A DNA stretch of 64,000 nucleotides from Cellulosimicrobium cellulans. GTDB lineage: Bacteria > Actinomycetota > Actinomycetes > Actinomycetales > Cellulomonadaceae. Position 1 is the first letter of the stretch. The number at the start of each line of letters is the position of its first letter. Below the pieces are notes generated by a model. The model worked only from the letters and a program-made list of their open reading frames with translations, made no database searches and was not told the origin of the DNA. Positions 36,229 through 43,853 of this stretch are shown here, in pieces. The stretch spans positions 434,001-498,000 of the forward strand of contig NZ_JAMXST010000005.1 of NCBI RefSeq assembly GCF_024124905.1, in the 5' to 3' direction. The translations under genes were made by a program, and so were the position numbers.

Positions 36229-38591
36229 CGCCCCGCGAGCCCGAGCACGTCGAGCACCCACGCGTCCTCGTACGCGACCTCGCGCCACCCCTCGTACCGG
36301 CCCGAGACGCCGCCGTGCCCGGCGTGCATCTCGATCTTCAGCAGCGCGGGCGCACCGGCGGCGCGCAGGCGCGCGACCCACTTGGCCGGCTCGACGTAGA
36401 GCACGCGCGTGTCGTGGAACGACGTCACGGCGAGGATCCGCGGGTAGTGGGCCGCGTCGTCGGGCACGTTCTCGTACGGCGTGTAGGTGCGCATGTACCG
36501 GTAGACCTCGGGGTCGTGCAGGGGGTCGCCCCACTCGTCCCACTCGACGACGGTCAGCGGCAGGGACGGGTCGAGGATCGACGTGAGCGCGTCGACGAAC
36601 GGGACCTGCGCGAGCACGCCCGCGAACAGCTCGGGCGCGAGGTTGGTCACCGCGCCCATGAGCAGCCCGCCCGCGGAGCCGCCCTGCGCCACGAGGCGCT
36701 CGGGGCTCGTCCAGCCCGCGTCGACCAGGTGGCGCGCGACCGCGACGAAGTCGGTGAACGTGTTCCGCTTGGCGAGCGTCTTGCCGTCGTCGTACCAGCG
36801 GCGCCCCATCTCGCCGCCGCCGCGCACGTGCGCGACCGCGAACACGACGCCGCGGTCCAGCAGCGACAGGCGCGAGATCGAGAACCCCGGGTCGATGCTG
36901 ATCTCGTACGACCCGTACCCGTAGAGCAGGAGCGGCGCGGGCTCGGCGCCCGTGCCCGTCGCGTCGAGCCCGACGGCGTCGCGCCGCCACACGAGCGAGA
37001 CCGGCACCTGCGTCCCGTCCTCGGCCGTGGCCCACTCGCGGCGCTGCACGTAGTCCGCGGCGTCGTACCCGCCGAGCACGGGCTGCTGCTTGAGCAGCGT
37101 GAGCTCGTCGGTCTCGACGCGCAGGTCGTACACGGTCGACGGCGTGACGAAGCTCGCGTAGGACAGGCGCACGTTCGGCTGGTCCCACTCGGGGTTGCCC
37201 GCGAGCGCGGCGGTGTACAGCGGCTCGTCGAACGCGACCTCGCGCACGTGCCAGTGGTCGCCCGAGGGTGCCGGGGTGTCGCCCGTGCGGATCGGGGTCG
37301 GCAGGCCCGCCGGGCGCGGCGGCTCGGCCGACGCGAGGTCGATCACCCCGACCCGCGACAGCGCGTCGCGACGGTAGGAGACGACGAGGTGCGAGGCGAA
37401 GGCGTCGACCCCCTCCAGCCGGGTCTCGGGGTCGTGCGGCACGACGACGGTCGCCTCGCCCGGCCCTCCCGGGGACGTGCCGCCGTCGGGCACGCCGGTC
37501 ACGACGAGCTCGAAGTTCTCCGCGCCGTCGTTGTGCAGCACGAGCAGCACGTCCCGCCGCTCCCCCGCCGAACCCGACGTCGCTGTCGTCCTCCCGGCCT
37601 CTCCGGCACTTTCCTCGTGCTCGACCGCGGGGAACCACGTGCTCGGCAGGACGGCGTGCTCGACGGTGTACTCGACGCCCTCGCGGCGCGGCCACACGAC
37701 GCGCGGCTCGGCGGTCGGGTCGGCGGCGTCGATCAGCCAGGTCTCCGACGTGATCTTCGAGCCGACGTCGATCTGCACGAACCGCTGCGAGCGCGAGACG
37801 CCCACGCCGACCCAGTAGCGCTCGTCGGGCTCCTCGAAGACGACGACGTCCTGCGTCGCCGGGGTGCCCACCTCGTGGCGCCACACGCGCCAGGGCCGCC
37901 ACGCGTCGTCCACCGTCGGGTAGAACACGAACCGCCCGTCCGGGGAGAAGACGGCGCCCGGGAACGTGCCGGGGACCTCGTCCACGAGGTCCGTACCCGT
38001 GTCGAGGTCGCGGATGCGCAGCGTGTACCGCTCGTCGCCGACGACGTCGACCGCGTACGCGAGCCGCGTGCCGTCGACCGACACGTCGAACGACCCGAGC
38101 GAGAAGAAGTCGTGCCCCTCGGCCTCGACGTTGTCGTCGAGCAGCACCTGCTCGCCCGGCACGGGCACGCCCGGCTCCAGCACGGGCGGCACCCAGGACG
38201 ACGGCGCGTCGCTGCCGAGGCTCGCGTCGATCGGCGCGCGCGCCCGGATCGGGTACTGCGAGCCCTCCACCGTCCGCGCGTAGTACCAGTGCGTGCCCTG
38301 CCGCACGGGCACGGACAGGTCCGTCTCGAGCGTGCGCGCCTTGATCTCCTCGAAGATCCGCTCGCGCAGCGGCTCGAGGTGCGCGAGCCGCGCCTCGGTG
38401 TACGCGTTCTCGGCCTCCAGGTGGGCGACGACCTCGGGCGACTCCTTGTCCCGCAGCCACTCGTAGTCGTCCTCCACGGTCTCCCCGTGGTGCGTGCGCG
38501 GCGCGGGGCGGCGGGGCGCGACGGGCGCTGCCGGCTCCTCCCGCTCCGCGGGGGTCGGCGGCGTGGCGGTCTGCGTGAGGTCGTCAGGCAT
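36225..38591 (-). CDS. ptrB: S9-family prolyl oligopeptidase / oligopeptidase B
   Basis: 788-aa serine peptidase expected to cleave short peptides, probably after basic residues as in oligopeptidase B (protease II), in the cytoplasm. An N-terminal seven-bladed propeller (starting around DYEWLRDKESPEV) is followed by the hydrolase domain with the nucleophile in VAQGGSAGGLLMGAVTNLAP and the catalytic His in EMHAGHGGVSGRYEG. It is somewhat longer than E. coli protease II because of an N-terminal Pro/Ala-rich extension and an insert near residue 330 (EESAGEAGRTTATSGSAGER). ATG 38591 has TACCCT six bases upstream and no Shine-Dalgarno sequence. It overlaps the next gene by 4 nt. Confidence 0.9.
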   Translation of the reverse strand: MPDDLTQTATPPTPAEREEPAAPVAPRRPAPRTHHGETVEDDYEWLRDKESPEVVAHLEAENAYTEARLAHLEPLRERIFEEIKARTLETDLSVPVRQGTHWYYARTVEGSQYPIRARAPIDASLGSDAPSSWVPPVLEPGVPVPGEQVLLDDNVEAEGHDFFSLGSFDVSVDGTRLAYAVDVVGDERYTLRIRDLDTGTDLVDEVPGTFPGAVFSPDGRFVFYPTVDDAWRPWRVWRHEVGTPATQDVVVFEEPDERYWVGVGVSRSQRFVQIDVGSKITSETWLIDAADPTAEPRVVWPRREGVEYTVEHAVLPSTWFPAVEHEESAGEAGRTTATSGSAGERRDVLLVLHNDGAENFELVVTGVPDGGTSPGGPGEATVVVPHDPETRLEGVDAFASHLVVSYRRDALSRVGVIDLASAEPPRPAGLPTPIRTGDTPAPSGDHWHVREVAFDEPLYTAALAGNPEWDQPNVRLSYASFVTPSTVYDLRVETDELTLLKQQPVLGGYDAADYVQRREWATAEDGTQVPVSLVWRRDAVGLDATGTGAEPAPLLLYGYGSYEISIDPGFSISRLSLLDRGVVFAVAHVRGGGEMGRRWYDDGKTLAKRNTFTDFVAVARHLVDAGWTSPERLVAQGGSAGGLLMGAVTNLAPELFAGVLAQVPFVDALTSILDPSLPLTVVEWDEWGDPLHDPEVYRYMRTYTPYENVPDDAAHYPRILAVTSFHDTRVLYVEPAKWVARLRAAGAPALLKIEMHAGHGGVSGRYEGWREVAYEDAWVLDVLGLAGR

Positions 38592-38597
38592 CTGGCC

Positions 38598-38603
38598 AGG
38601 GTA
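38598..38603 (-). promoter_or_regulatory. -10 box TACCCT, leaderless peptidase gene
   Basis: TACCCT on the minus strand, six bases, then ATG 38591. It is divergent from the MerR gene promoter 50 bp away. Confidence 0.5.
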
Positions 38604-38652
38604 GTGCCGCCCGACGGCGCCCGGCCGCCGTGGCGCGTCCCGCACCGGTCGT

Positions 38653-38658
38653 TACGCT
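38653..38658 (+). promoter_or_regulatory. -10 box TACGCT, leaderless MerR gene
   Basis: TACGCT, six bases, then GTG 38665; no Shine-Dalgarno sequence. Confidence 0.5.
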
Positions 38659-38664
38659 CGACGC

Positions 38665-39501
38665 GTGACGCAGGAGCAGGGGGCCCGCCCGACGTCGGAG
38701 ACGCTCACGAGCGGCGAGATGGTGCGCGCGTCGGGGCTGTCCATCAAGGCGCTGCGGCTCTACGACGCGAACGGGCTCCTCGTCCCCGCGCGCGTCGACC
38801 CCCGCACGGGGTACCGCGCCTACGCGCCCGAGCAGGTCGAGCGGGGGCGCGCCCTGGCGCTGCTGCGCCGGCTCGACGTGCCGCTCGCGCGCGTCCCCGA
38901 GGTGCTCGACGCCGACCCGCGCGACGTGCGCGACGTCCTCCTCGGGTGGTGGGACGAGCAGCAGCGGGCGCTCGCGGAGCAGCGCGCGACCGCCGAGGAG
39001 CTCGCCCGCCGGCTCGCCGCGCGACGCGGTGAGGCCGAGGTCCGGTGGCGCGACGTCCCGGCGTGCACGGTCGCCACGATCACGTCGTCCACGACCCAGG
39101 CCGACCTCGTCCCGACCTTCAGCGCCGACCTGCTGACGATCCGGGCGCACCTCGCCGCCGCGGGCGCCGAGGCGGGCGCCGCGCACTGGGTGATCTACCA
39201 CTCGCCCGTCGGCCGCGACGTCCCCGGTCGCGTCGAGGCGTGCGTCCCGTACCGGGGGCCGGTCGTCCCCGTCGGGCCGGTCGTGCTCCGCGAGGACCCG
39301 GCCCGCACGGAGGCGTACGTCGAGGTCCCCTCGCGCGACTGCCGGTTCCCGCAGATCGTCGGGTACCTCGACGCGCTGCGCGTCGCGACCGGCCAGGCGC
39401 ACGCCCCGTCCCGCGAGGTCTACGCCGTCCCGTGGTCCGACGAGCCGGACGCCGTCGTCGCGGAGGTCGCGCTCGCCGTCGGGCCCGGCCCCGCGCGCTG
39501 A
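38665..39501 (+). CDS. MerR-family regulator with GyrI-like effector domain
   Basis: 278-aa regulator. The N-terminal MerR helix-turn-helix and wing read TSGEMVRASGLSIKALRLYD and NGLLVPARVDPRTGYRAYAP. A dimerising coiled coil (about residues 85-125) leads to a C-terminal GyrI/BmrR-like ligand-binding domain (VPACTVATITSSTTQ, AHWVIYHSPVGRD). Such proteins activate promoters with long spacers in response to drugs or hydrophobic compounds. The message looks leaderless (GTG start). It is convergent with the DUF1254 gene, with only 4 bp between the stops. A candidate target is the 19-bp-spaced promoter at 41080-41110. Confidence 0.85.
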   Translation: MTQEQGARPTSETLTSGEMVRASGLSIKALRLYDANGLLVPARVDPRTGYRAYAPEQVERGRALALLRRLDVPLARVPEVLDADPRDVRDVLLGWWDEQQRALAEQRATAEELARRLAARRGEAEVRWRDVPACTVATITSSTTQADLVPTFSADLLTIRAHLAAAGAEAGAAHWVIYHSPVGRDVPGRVEACVPYRGPVVPVGPVVLREDPARTEAYVEVPSRDCRFPQIVGYLDALRVATGQAHAPSREVYAVPWSDEPDAVVAEVALAVGPGPAR

Positions 39502-39505
39502 CCCG

Positions 39506-40975
39506 TCAGTCCTCGACGAGCTCCAGGTCTCCGGGGAGCCAGGTGCGGTCGAACCACGGCTCGAGCGGCCCGTACAGGCGCAGCATGGGGAACCACGACC
39601 TGCCCGGGACCGTCTCGACCCAGTTGCTCTCGCGCCCCGCGGGCGGCTCGGGCCCGAACCACAGCACGGTGCTCCCGTCGGGCTCCGTCGCGACCGTGCC
39701 GCTGAGGCTCATGACGCTGGGGTACGGGTTCGCGGTCTGGAGGAGCGACCGGGTCTGCGTGTCGTAGAGGTCCACCGACCAGAAGTTCTTCGCGGGCGGG
39801 TTCGGCGGCAGCACGAGCCGGTACGTGCGGGCCCCGTCGAGGATCCGGCCCTGCGCGTCGTGGGCGGTGTACGCGTAGGCGGACCCGGCCCCGACCTGGG
39901 CGTGCGCCATGGCGGGGGTGATGACCGTCGCGAAGAAGTGGAACTGCGTGCGCGCGTCCAGCAGGCGCGCACCGTCGGCGAGGAACTCGTAGGAGCCACC
40001 GAGGAACGCCTGGAGCCAGCTCGACCCGGGCGCGATCCGCGCCTCCGGGTCGCGGGGCGAGTACACGAGCGCACGGCTGATCGCCGCGCCGGCCCGCGCG
40101 GCGGTGTCGAGCGTCGCGCGCAGCTCCGGGCTCGGGGCGAACGGGCGGCCGGGCACGATGCCCACGGCGCGCAGCAGGCCCGCGCGCTCCGGGTCGAGCG
40201 CGCTCGTCGGCTCCTCCGCGACGATCTCGGCGACCTCGTCGAAGAACGAGGCGTCGTTGGCGTGCACCGTGTTGACGCGCGACCCGGCGATGTTGACGAA
40301 CTCGGTCGGCGCAGGGTCCGCAGCGTCGGCGAGCGGGTAGATCCGCGTCTCCTTCATGGCCGGCACGCCACCCAGCGCGCGCAGCACGACCCAGTTGGTG
40401 AACGTGGGCGTCCGGTAGACGAAGTAGCCGTCCGGCACGTCGCCGTCGTAGCCGGGCGGGAGGAACAGGTACCGCCCGCCCTCGCCGCGGTCCGGGCCCG
40501 CGATACCCATGTCGGCCACGTAGCGGAACCAGAAGTCGTCGACGACGCACAGCGACTGCTTCGGCGGCTCGATGACGAGCGGTCCCGTCTCGCGCAGGTC
40601 GACGAAGAGCGACCCGTACGTCGTCTCCGTGTTCGGCGTGAGGAAGATGCCGCCCGAGTCCGCCCGCGGGTCGGTGTAGCCGACCTGGTTCGACCGCAGG
40701 AGCCCGAGGCTGCGGAACCCGCGCCGCATCGCCACGAGCGACGCGCCGGGCATCGCGCTGAGGAACGCCTCCACGCCGCGCAGGAAGTCCAGCGACCCGT
40801 AGAGCCGCTCGACGGACTCCGGGGTCGGCACCCCGTCGACCAGCTCGAACCGCCCCAGCGGGGTGTCCACCGGCGACGGCGTGCTCACGGCGGCGACCGC
40901 CGCAGCCAGCGCGTCGGCCCCCGCGCTCGTCGCCGTGCTCGTCCCGGTGCTGGTCTCGGTGCTCGCGTCGGGCAT
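39506..40975 (-). CDS. DUF1254/DUF1214-domain protein
   Basis: 489-aa protein matching the common bacterial DUF1254 (about residues 70-200: PNTETTYGSLFVDLRETGPL, GDVPDGYFVYRTPTFTNWV) and DUF1214 (C-terminal: RTYRLVLPPNPPAKNFWSVD, WVETVPGRSWFPMLRLYGP) layout. The activity of this family is not established. It lacks the signal peptide often seen in proteobacterial members; the N-terminus is a Ser/Thr-rich linker (TSTGTSTATSAG). A GAAGGGG Shine-Dalgarno sequence lies upstream. Divergent from the transglutaminase-like gene. Confidence 0.82.
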   Translation of the reverse strand: MPDASTETSTGTSTATSAGADALAAAVAAVSTPSPVDTPLGRFELVDGVPTPESVERLYGSLDFLRGVEAFLSAMPGASLVAMRRGFRSLGLLRSNQVGYTDPRADSGGIFLTPNTETTYGSLFVDLRETGPLVIEPPKQSLCVVDDFWFRYVADMGIAGPDRGEGGRYLFLPPGYDGDVPDGYFVYRTPTFTNWVVLRALGGVPAMKETRIYPLADAADPAPTEFVNIAGSRVNTVHANDASFFDEVAEIVAEEPTSALDPERAGLLRAVGIVPGRPFAPSPELRATLDTAARAGAAISRALVYSPRDPEARIAPGSSWLQAFLGGSYEFLADGARLLDARTQFHFFATVITPAMAHAQVGAGSAYAYTAHDAQGRILDGARTYRLVLPPNPPAKNFWSVDLYDTQTRSLLQTANPYPSVMSLSGTVATEPDGSTVLWFGPEPPAGRESNWVETVPGRSWFPMLRLYGPLEPWFDRTWLPGDLELVED

Positions 40976-41079
40976 GGCCCAGGCCCCTTCGTCGGTCGGT
41001 GCACGGCACGCACGCTCGACGCCGAGCGGCTGCGCCGACCGTAGGCCCGGGGCCACCCCACCGCCACCGGGAACACGGC

Positions 41080-41110
41080 TTGACCCTGCCCCTGGGGCGG
41101 ACCCGAGGCT
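41080..41110 (+). promoter_or_regulatory. MerR-type promoter candidate with 19-bp spacer
   Basis: TTGACC (41080-41085), a 19-bp spacer containing the palindrome GCCCCTGGGGC (41088-41098), and GAGGCT (41105-41110) as a -10 box six bases before ATG 41117. A 19-bp spacer with a central dyad is the signature of MerR-activated promoters, and a MerR gene lies 1.6 kb away. Confidence 0.45.
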
Positions 41111-41116
41111 CGCGGC

Positions 41117-42052
41117 ATGGACGTCTCGCGCTACGCCACCCACAGCCCCTGCTCCGACCCCCGCCACCACGCGCCGCTCCTCGCGGCCGTGGCGCCCGAC
41201 CCGGCGAGCCTGCACGCGGCCGTGACGAACGCCGTCGTGCACTACCGCGCCGGGGCGACCGCCGCCACGCCGGACCAGCTCGACGACGTCGACCGGCGCT
41301 GGACGGCGTCGATCCTCGACGCGGTCGTGGAACGCTCGCCCGGCCCCCTCGACGCGCCGCGCCCCTCCGAGCGTCAGGTCGGGGGATGCTGCCGCGACCA
41401 CTCCCTCCTCGCCGTCGCCGTCCTCCGCGAGCACGGCGTCCCGGCCCGGACGCGCCTCGGGTTCGCGGACTACCTCGGCACGGACGGGTTCCACCACGAC
41501 CACGTCGTCGTGGAACGGCACGACGGCGCGCGCTGGGTGCGCTCCGACCCGGAGCTCGGGCCCGACGACGTCGCGTTCGACCCGTTCGACCTGCCGACCG
41601 GCGAGGGGTCGCCCTTCGAGACCGCCGCGGAGGTCTGGACGGCGTACCGCGCCGGACGCCGCGACCTCGCCGACCACGGCGCCGGTCCCGACCTGCCCTG
41701 GCTGACCGGGCCCGGGTTCGTCCAGCGGTACGTGCTCGCCGACCTCGCGCACCGGCAGCGGCACGAGCTCCTGCTGTGGGACGTGTGGGGGGCTGCCGCC
41801 CTGCCCGGCGCCGCCCCGGACGAGCGCGCCGTGGCGCTCACGGACCGGGTCGCCGACCTCACGCTCCAGGCCGACGCGGGCGACCGGACCGCCGAGGCGG
41901 CGCTCACCGTGCTCTGGGCGACGGACGACCGCCTGCGGCCCGGTCGCTACGTCACGACCTGGTCGCCCACCGGCCGGCTCGGCTGGACCGACCTGGTCGC
42001 GCGCCGGACCGGCTGGGCCGCCGTCCCGCGCGACGCTGCGCTCGTCGGGTGA
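41117..42052 (+). CDS. Transglutaminase-like domain protein
   Basis: 311-aa cytoplasmic protein. The core papain-like triad of transglutaminase-like domains is recognisable: Cys in VGGCCRDHSLLAVAVLREHG (near residues 94-95), His in GFHHDHVVVERHDG and Asp in WVRSDPELG. Residues of about 180-300 are helical and unassigned. Homologues are protease-like or cross-linking enzymes of unknown substrate. No Shine-Dalgarno sequence is present; the -10 box lies six bases upstream. Convergent with the propeller proteins. Confidence 0.72.
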   Translation: MDVSRYATHSPCSDPRHHAPLLAAVAPDPASLHAAVTNAVVHYRAGATAATPDQLDDVDRRWTASILDAVVERSPGPLDAPRPSERQVGGCCRDHSLLAVAVLREHGVPARTRLGFADYLGTDGFHHDHVVVERHDGARWVRSDPELGPDDVAFDPFDLPTGEGSPFETAAEVWTAYRAGRRDLADHGAGPDLPWLTGPGFVQRYVLADLAHRQRHELLLWDVWGAAALPGAAPDERAVALTDRVADLTLQADAGDRTAEAALTVLWATDDRLRPGRYVTTWSPTGRLGWTDLVARRTGWAAVPRDAALVG

Positions 42053-42066
42053 GCCCCGCGGGTGAG

Positions 42067-42097
42067 CCCGGTGGGCAGGTCCCGCCTGCCAAGCCGG
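42067..42097. terminator. Weak stem-loop between convergent genes
   Basis: GGCAGG (42074-42079) and CCTGCC (42085-42090) pair around a 5-nt loop, with partial extension by flanking CCGG bases. It lies in the 52-bp gap between the transglutaminase-like gene and the propeller gene. Confidence 0.4.
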
Positions 42098-42104
42098 GTG
42101 CGGC

Positions 42105-43832
42105 TCAGCCCAGCAGCGCGACCGTCCGGCCGTCCCAGCGCAGGAGTCGACCCTGGGCCGGAACGAACGACGCCCACTCGCCCTCGAGGTCCTGCTCCCA
42201 GACGACCGAGCCCGACGACAGCTCGAGCGCGACCACGCGCGGGTGGGTGCCGGTGGACGGGTCGACGAGCACCAGGATCGCGCACCGCCCGTCCGTGAAG
42301 GCCTGCGTCACCATCGCCGACCGGCCCTCGTCGCCCCCGAGGTCGTCGAGGAACCGCGACCAGGTCTGCTCGCCCGAGAGCGCGTCGAGCGCCAGGACGG
42401 TGCTCGCCGTGCCGACGACGGCCGTGCCCTCCGCGAGCACGTAGACGGCCTCCGGGACGCGCGCGCCGTCGTACGTCCACAGGCGCGCGCCCTCGTCGTC
42501 GTACGCGCGCAGGTCGATCCCGTCGCGCACGAGGAGCACGCCGGGCGCCGGGTCGTCGGTCGCCTGCGGGTCGAGCACCTCGCCCGGGGCGTCGAGGACG
42601 GGCACCCCGGCCCCGTCCAGCACCCGGTCGGGTCGCAACGCCCCGGTCGTGCCCTGCCGGTCGGCGTCCACGAGGAACCGCCCGCCCGCGAGCGGGACGG
42701 CGCCGTCGGTCGGCAGGTCCGGGTCGTCCAGGCGCTCGCCGTCGGGGAGGAACGACGCCGCGACGCCACAGCCGCCGACGTCGACCAGGGTCTCCGTCGC
42801 GACGAGCGTGAGCCGGTCCGGGTCGATCTCCTCGCCGCCCGTCTCCGGGTCCCACGTGGTGCACGACCACGGCACGTCCTGGAACGGGAGCTCGCTCCGC
42901 CAGCGCACGTCGCCGGTCAGGGCGTCCTCGACCGTCACGACGACGTCGCGCCCCGCGACGCCGTCGACCGACTCCCCGGCGCCCGGGTCGACCGCGACGG
43001 GCGGCCCGCTCGGCTCGCCCGGCTCCCCGACGCGCTCGGCCCGGACCAGCCCGCCGTCGGGCCCCGGCACGAGCACCGCGCCGCCCACCTCGACGTCGCG
43101 CTCCCCCACGACCTGACCCGCCGCGCCGAGCACCGTCACGTGCGCCGGCGGGACGTCCGCGCCCGGCTCGGGCTGCGACCGCGTCCCGGGGTCGTACCAG
43201 AACGGCCCGACCCCGGATCCCGCGACGCACACCACCTCGCGCGACGCCACGCCGGGCAGCTCCCACGGGCTCCAGGACCCGCACACGGCCTCGTCGCCGC
43301 CGAGCGGGGCCCGCCACGCCTCGGCGCCGCTGTCCAGGTCCAGCGCGACGGCCTCGTCGCCCTCCACCGTCACGAGCAGACCCGGCAGGAACCCGACGCC
43401 GCGGTCCGTCGCGGCCGACGCCGTCCACCTCTCGGTCGGGGCGGCGTCGAGGGGCCGCACCGCCCCGCGCGCGACCTCGAGCCGCTCCTGCGCGTCACGG
43501 CTCGTCACCGTGTCGACGACGAGCATCCCGCCCACGAGCACCACCACGACACCGGTCACCACGGCGGCGGCGACCCAGCGCGCTCGCCGGCGGTCCCCGC
43601 GCGGCTCGCGCGGATGAGGGGGCGGCCCCTCGACGTCCACCCCGTCCGGGCCGTCGCCGGCGGCCACCGTCGCGTCGTGCGCCCCGAGGCCGGGAGGGGT
43701 GTCGCGAGGGAGCGCACCGAGCAGCACGGGGTGCGGCGCGTCGAGGAGGTCGGGGTCGACGTCGATCCCGGCCGACTCGACGAGCTCGAACGTGCGGCGG
43801 TCGTCACCGCCGTCTCGTCGTCGGAGCGGCAC
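42105..43832 (-). CDS. Membrane-anchored PQQ-like beta-propeller protein (paralogue A)
   Basis: 575-aa protein with a cytoplasmic N-terminus (MPLRRRDGGDDRRTFELVES), one membrane helix at about residues 87-108 (WVAAAVVTGVVVVLVGGMLV) and an extracellular repeat domain of PQQ-like blades: EAVALDLDSGAEAWRAPLGG, WRSELPFQDVPWSCTTWD, LALDALSGEQTWSRFLDDLG, VALELSSGSVVWEQDL. Function unknown; such propellers often scaffold or sense at the envelope. The GTG start has TACGCT six bases upstream. A 614-aa paralogue lies directly upstream, so the pair arose by tandem duplication, yet each copy has its own leaderless promoter. Confidence 0.8.
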   Translation of the reverse strand: MPLRRRDGGDDRRTFELVESAGIDVDPDLLDAPHPVLLGALPRDTPPGLGAHDATVAAGDGPDGVDVEGPPPHPREPRGDRRRARWVAAAVVTGVVVVLVGGMLVVDTVTSRDAQERLEVARGAVRPLDAAPTERWTASAATDRGVGFLPGLLVTVEGDEAVALDLDSGAEAWRAPLGGDEAVCGSWSPWELPGVASREVVCVAGSGVGPFWYDPGTRSQPEPGADVPPAHVTVLGAAGQVVGERDVEVGGAVLVPGPDGGLVRAERVGEPGEPSGPPVAVDPGAGESVDGVAGRDVVVTVEDALTGDVRWRSELPFQDVPWSCTTWDPETGGEEIDPDRLTLVATETLVDVGGCGVAASFLPDGERLDDPDLPTDGAVPLAGGRFLVDADRQGTTGALRPDRVLDGAGVPVLDAPGEVLDPQATDDPAPGVLLVRDGIDLRAYDDEGARLWTYDGARVPEAVYVLAEGTAVVGTASTVLALDALSGEQTWSRFLDDLGGDEGRSAMVTQAFTDGRCAILVLVDPSTGTHPRVVALELSSGSVVWEQDLEGEWASFVPAQGRLLRWDGRTVALLG

Positions 43833-43838
43833 GAGCCC

Positions 43839-43844
43839 AGCGTA
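43839..43844 (-). promoter_or_regulatory. -10 box TACGCT, leaderless propeller gene A
   Basis: TACGCT on the minus strand, six bases, then GTG 43832. It lies in the 21-bp gap between the two paralogues. Confidence 0.5.
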
Positions 43845-43853
43845 GGACGGGCG

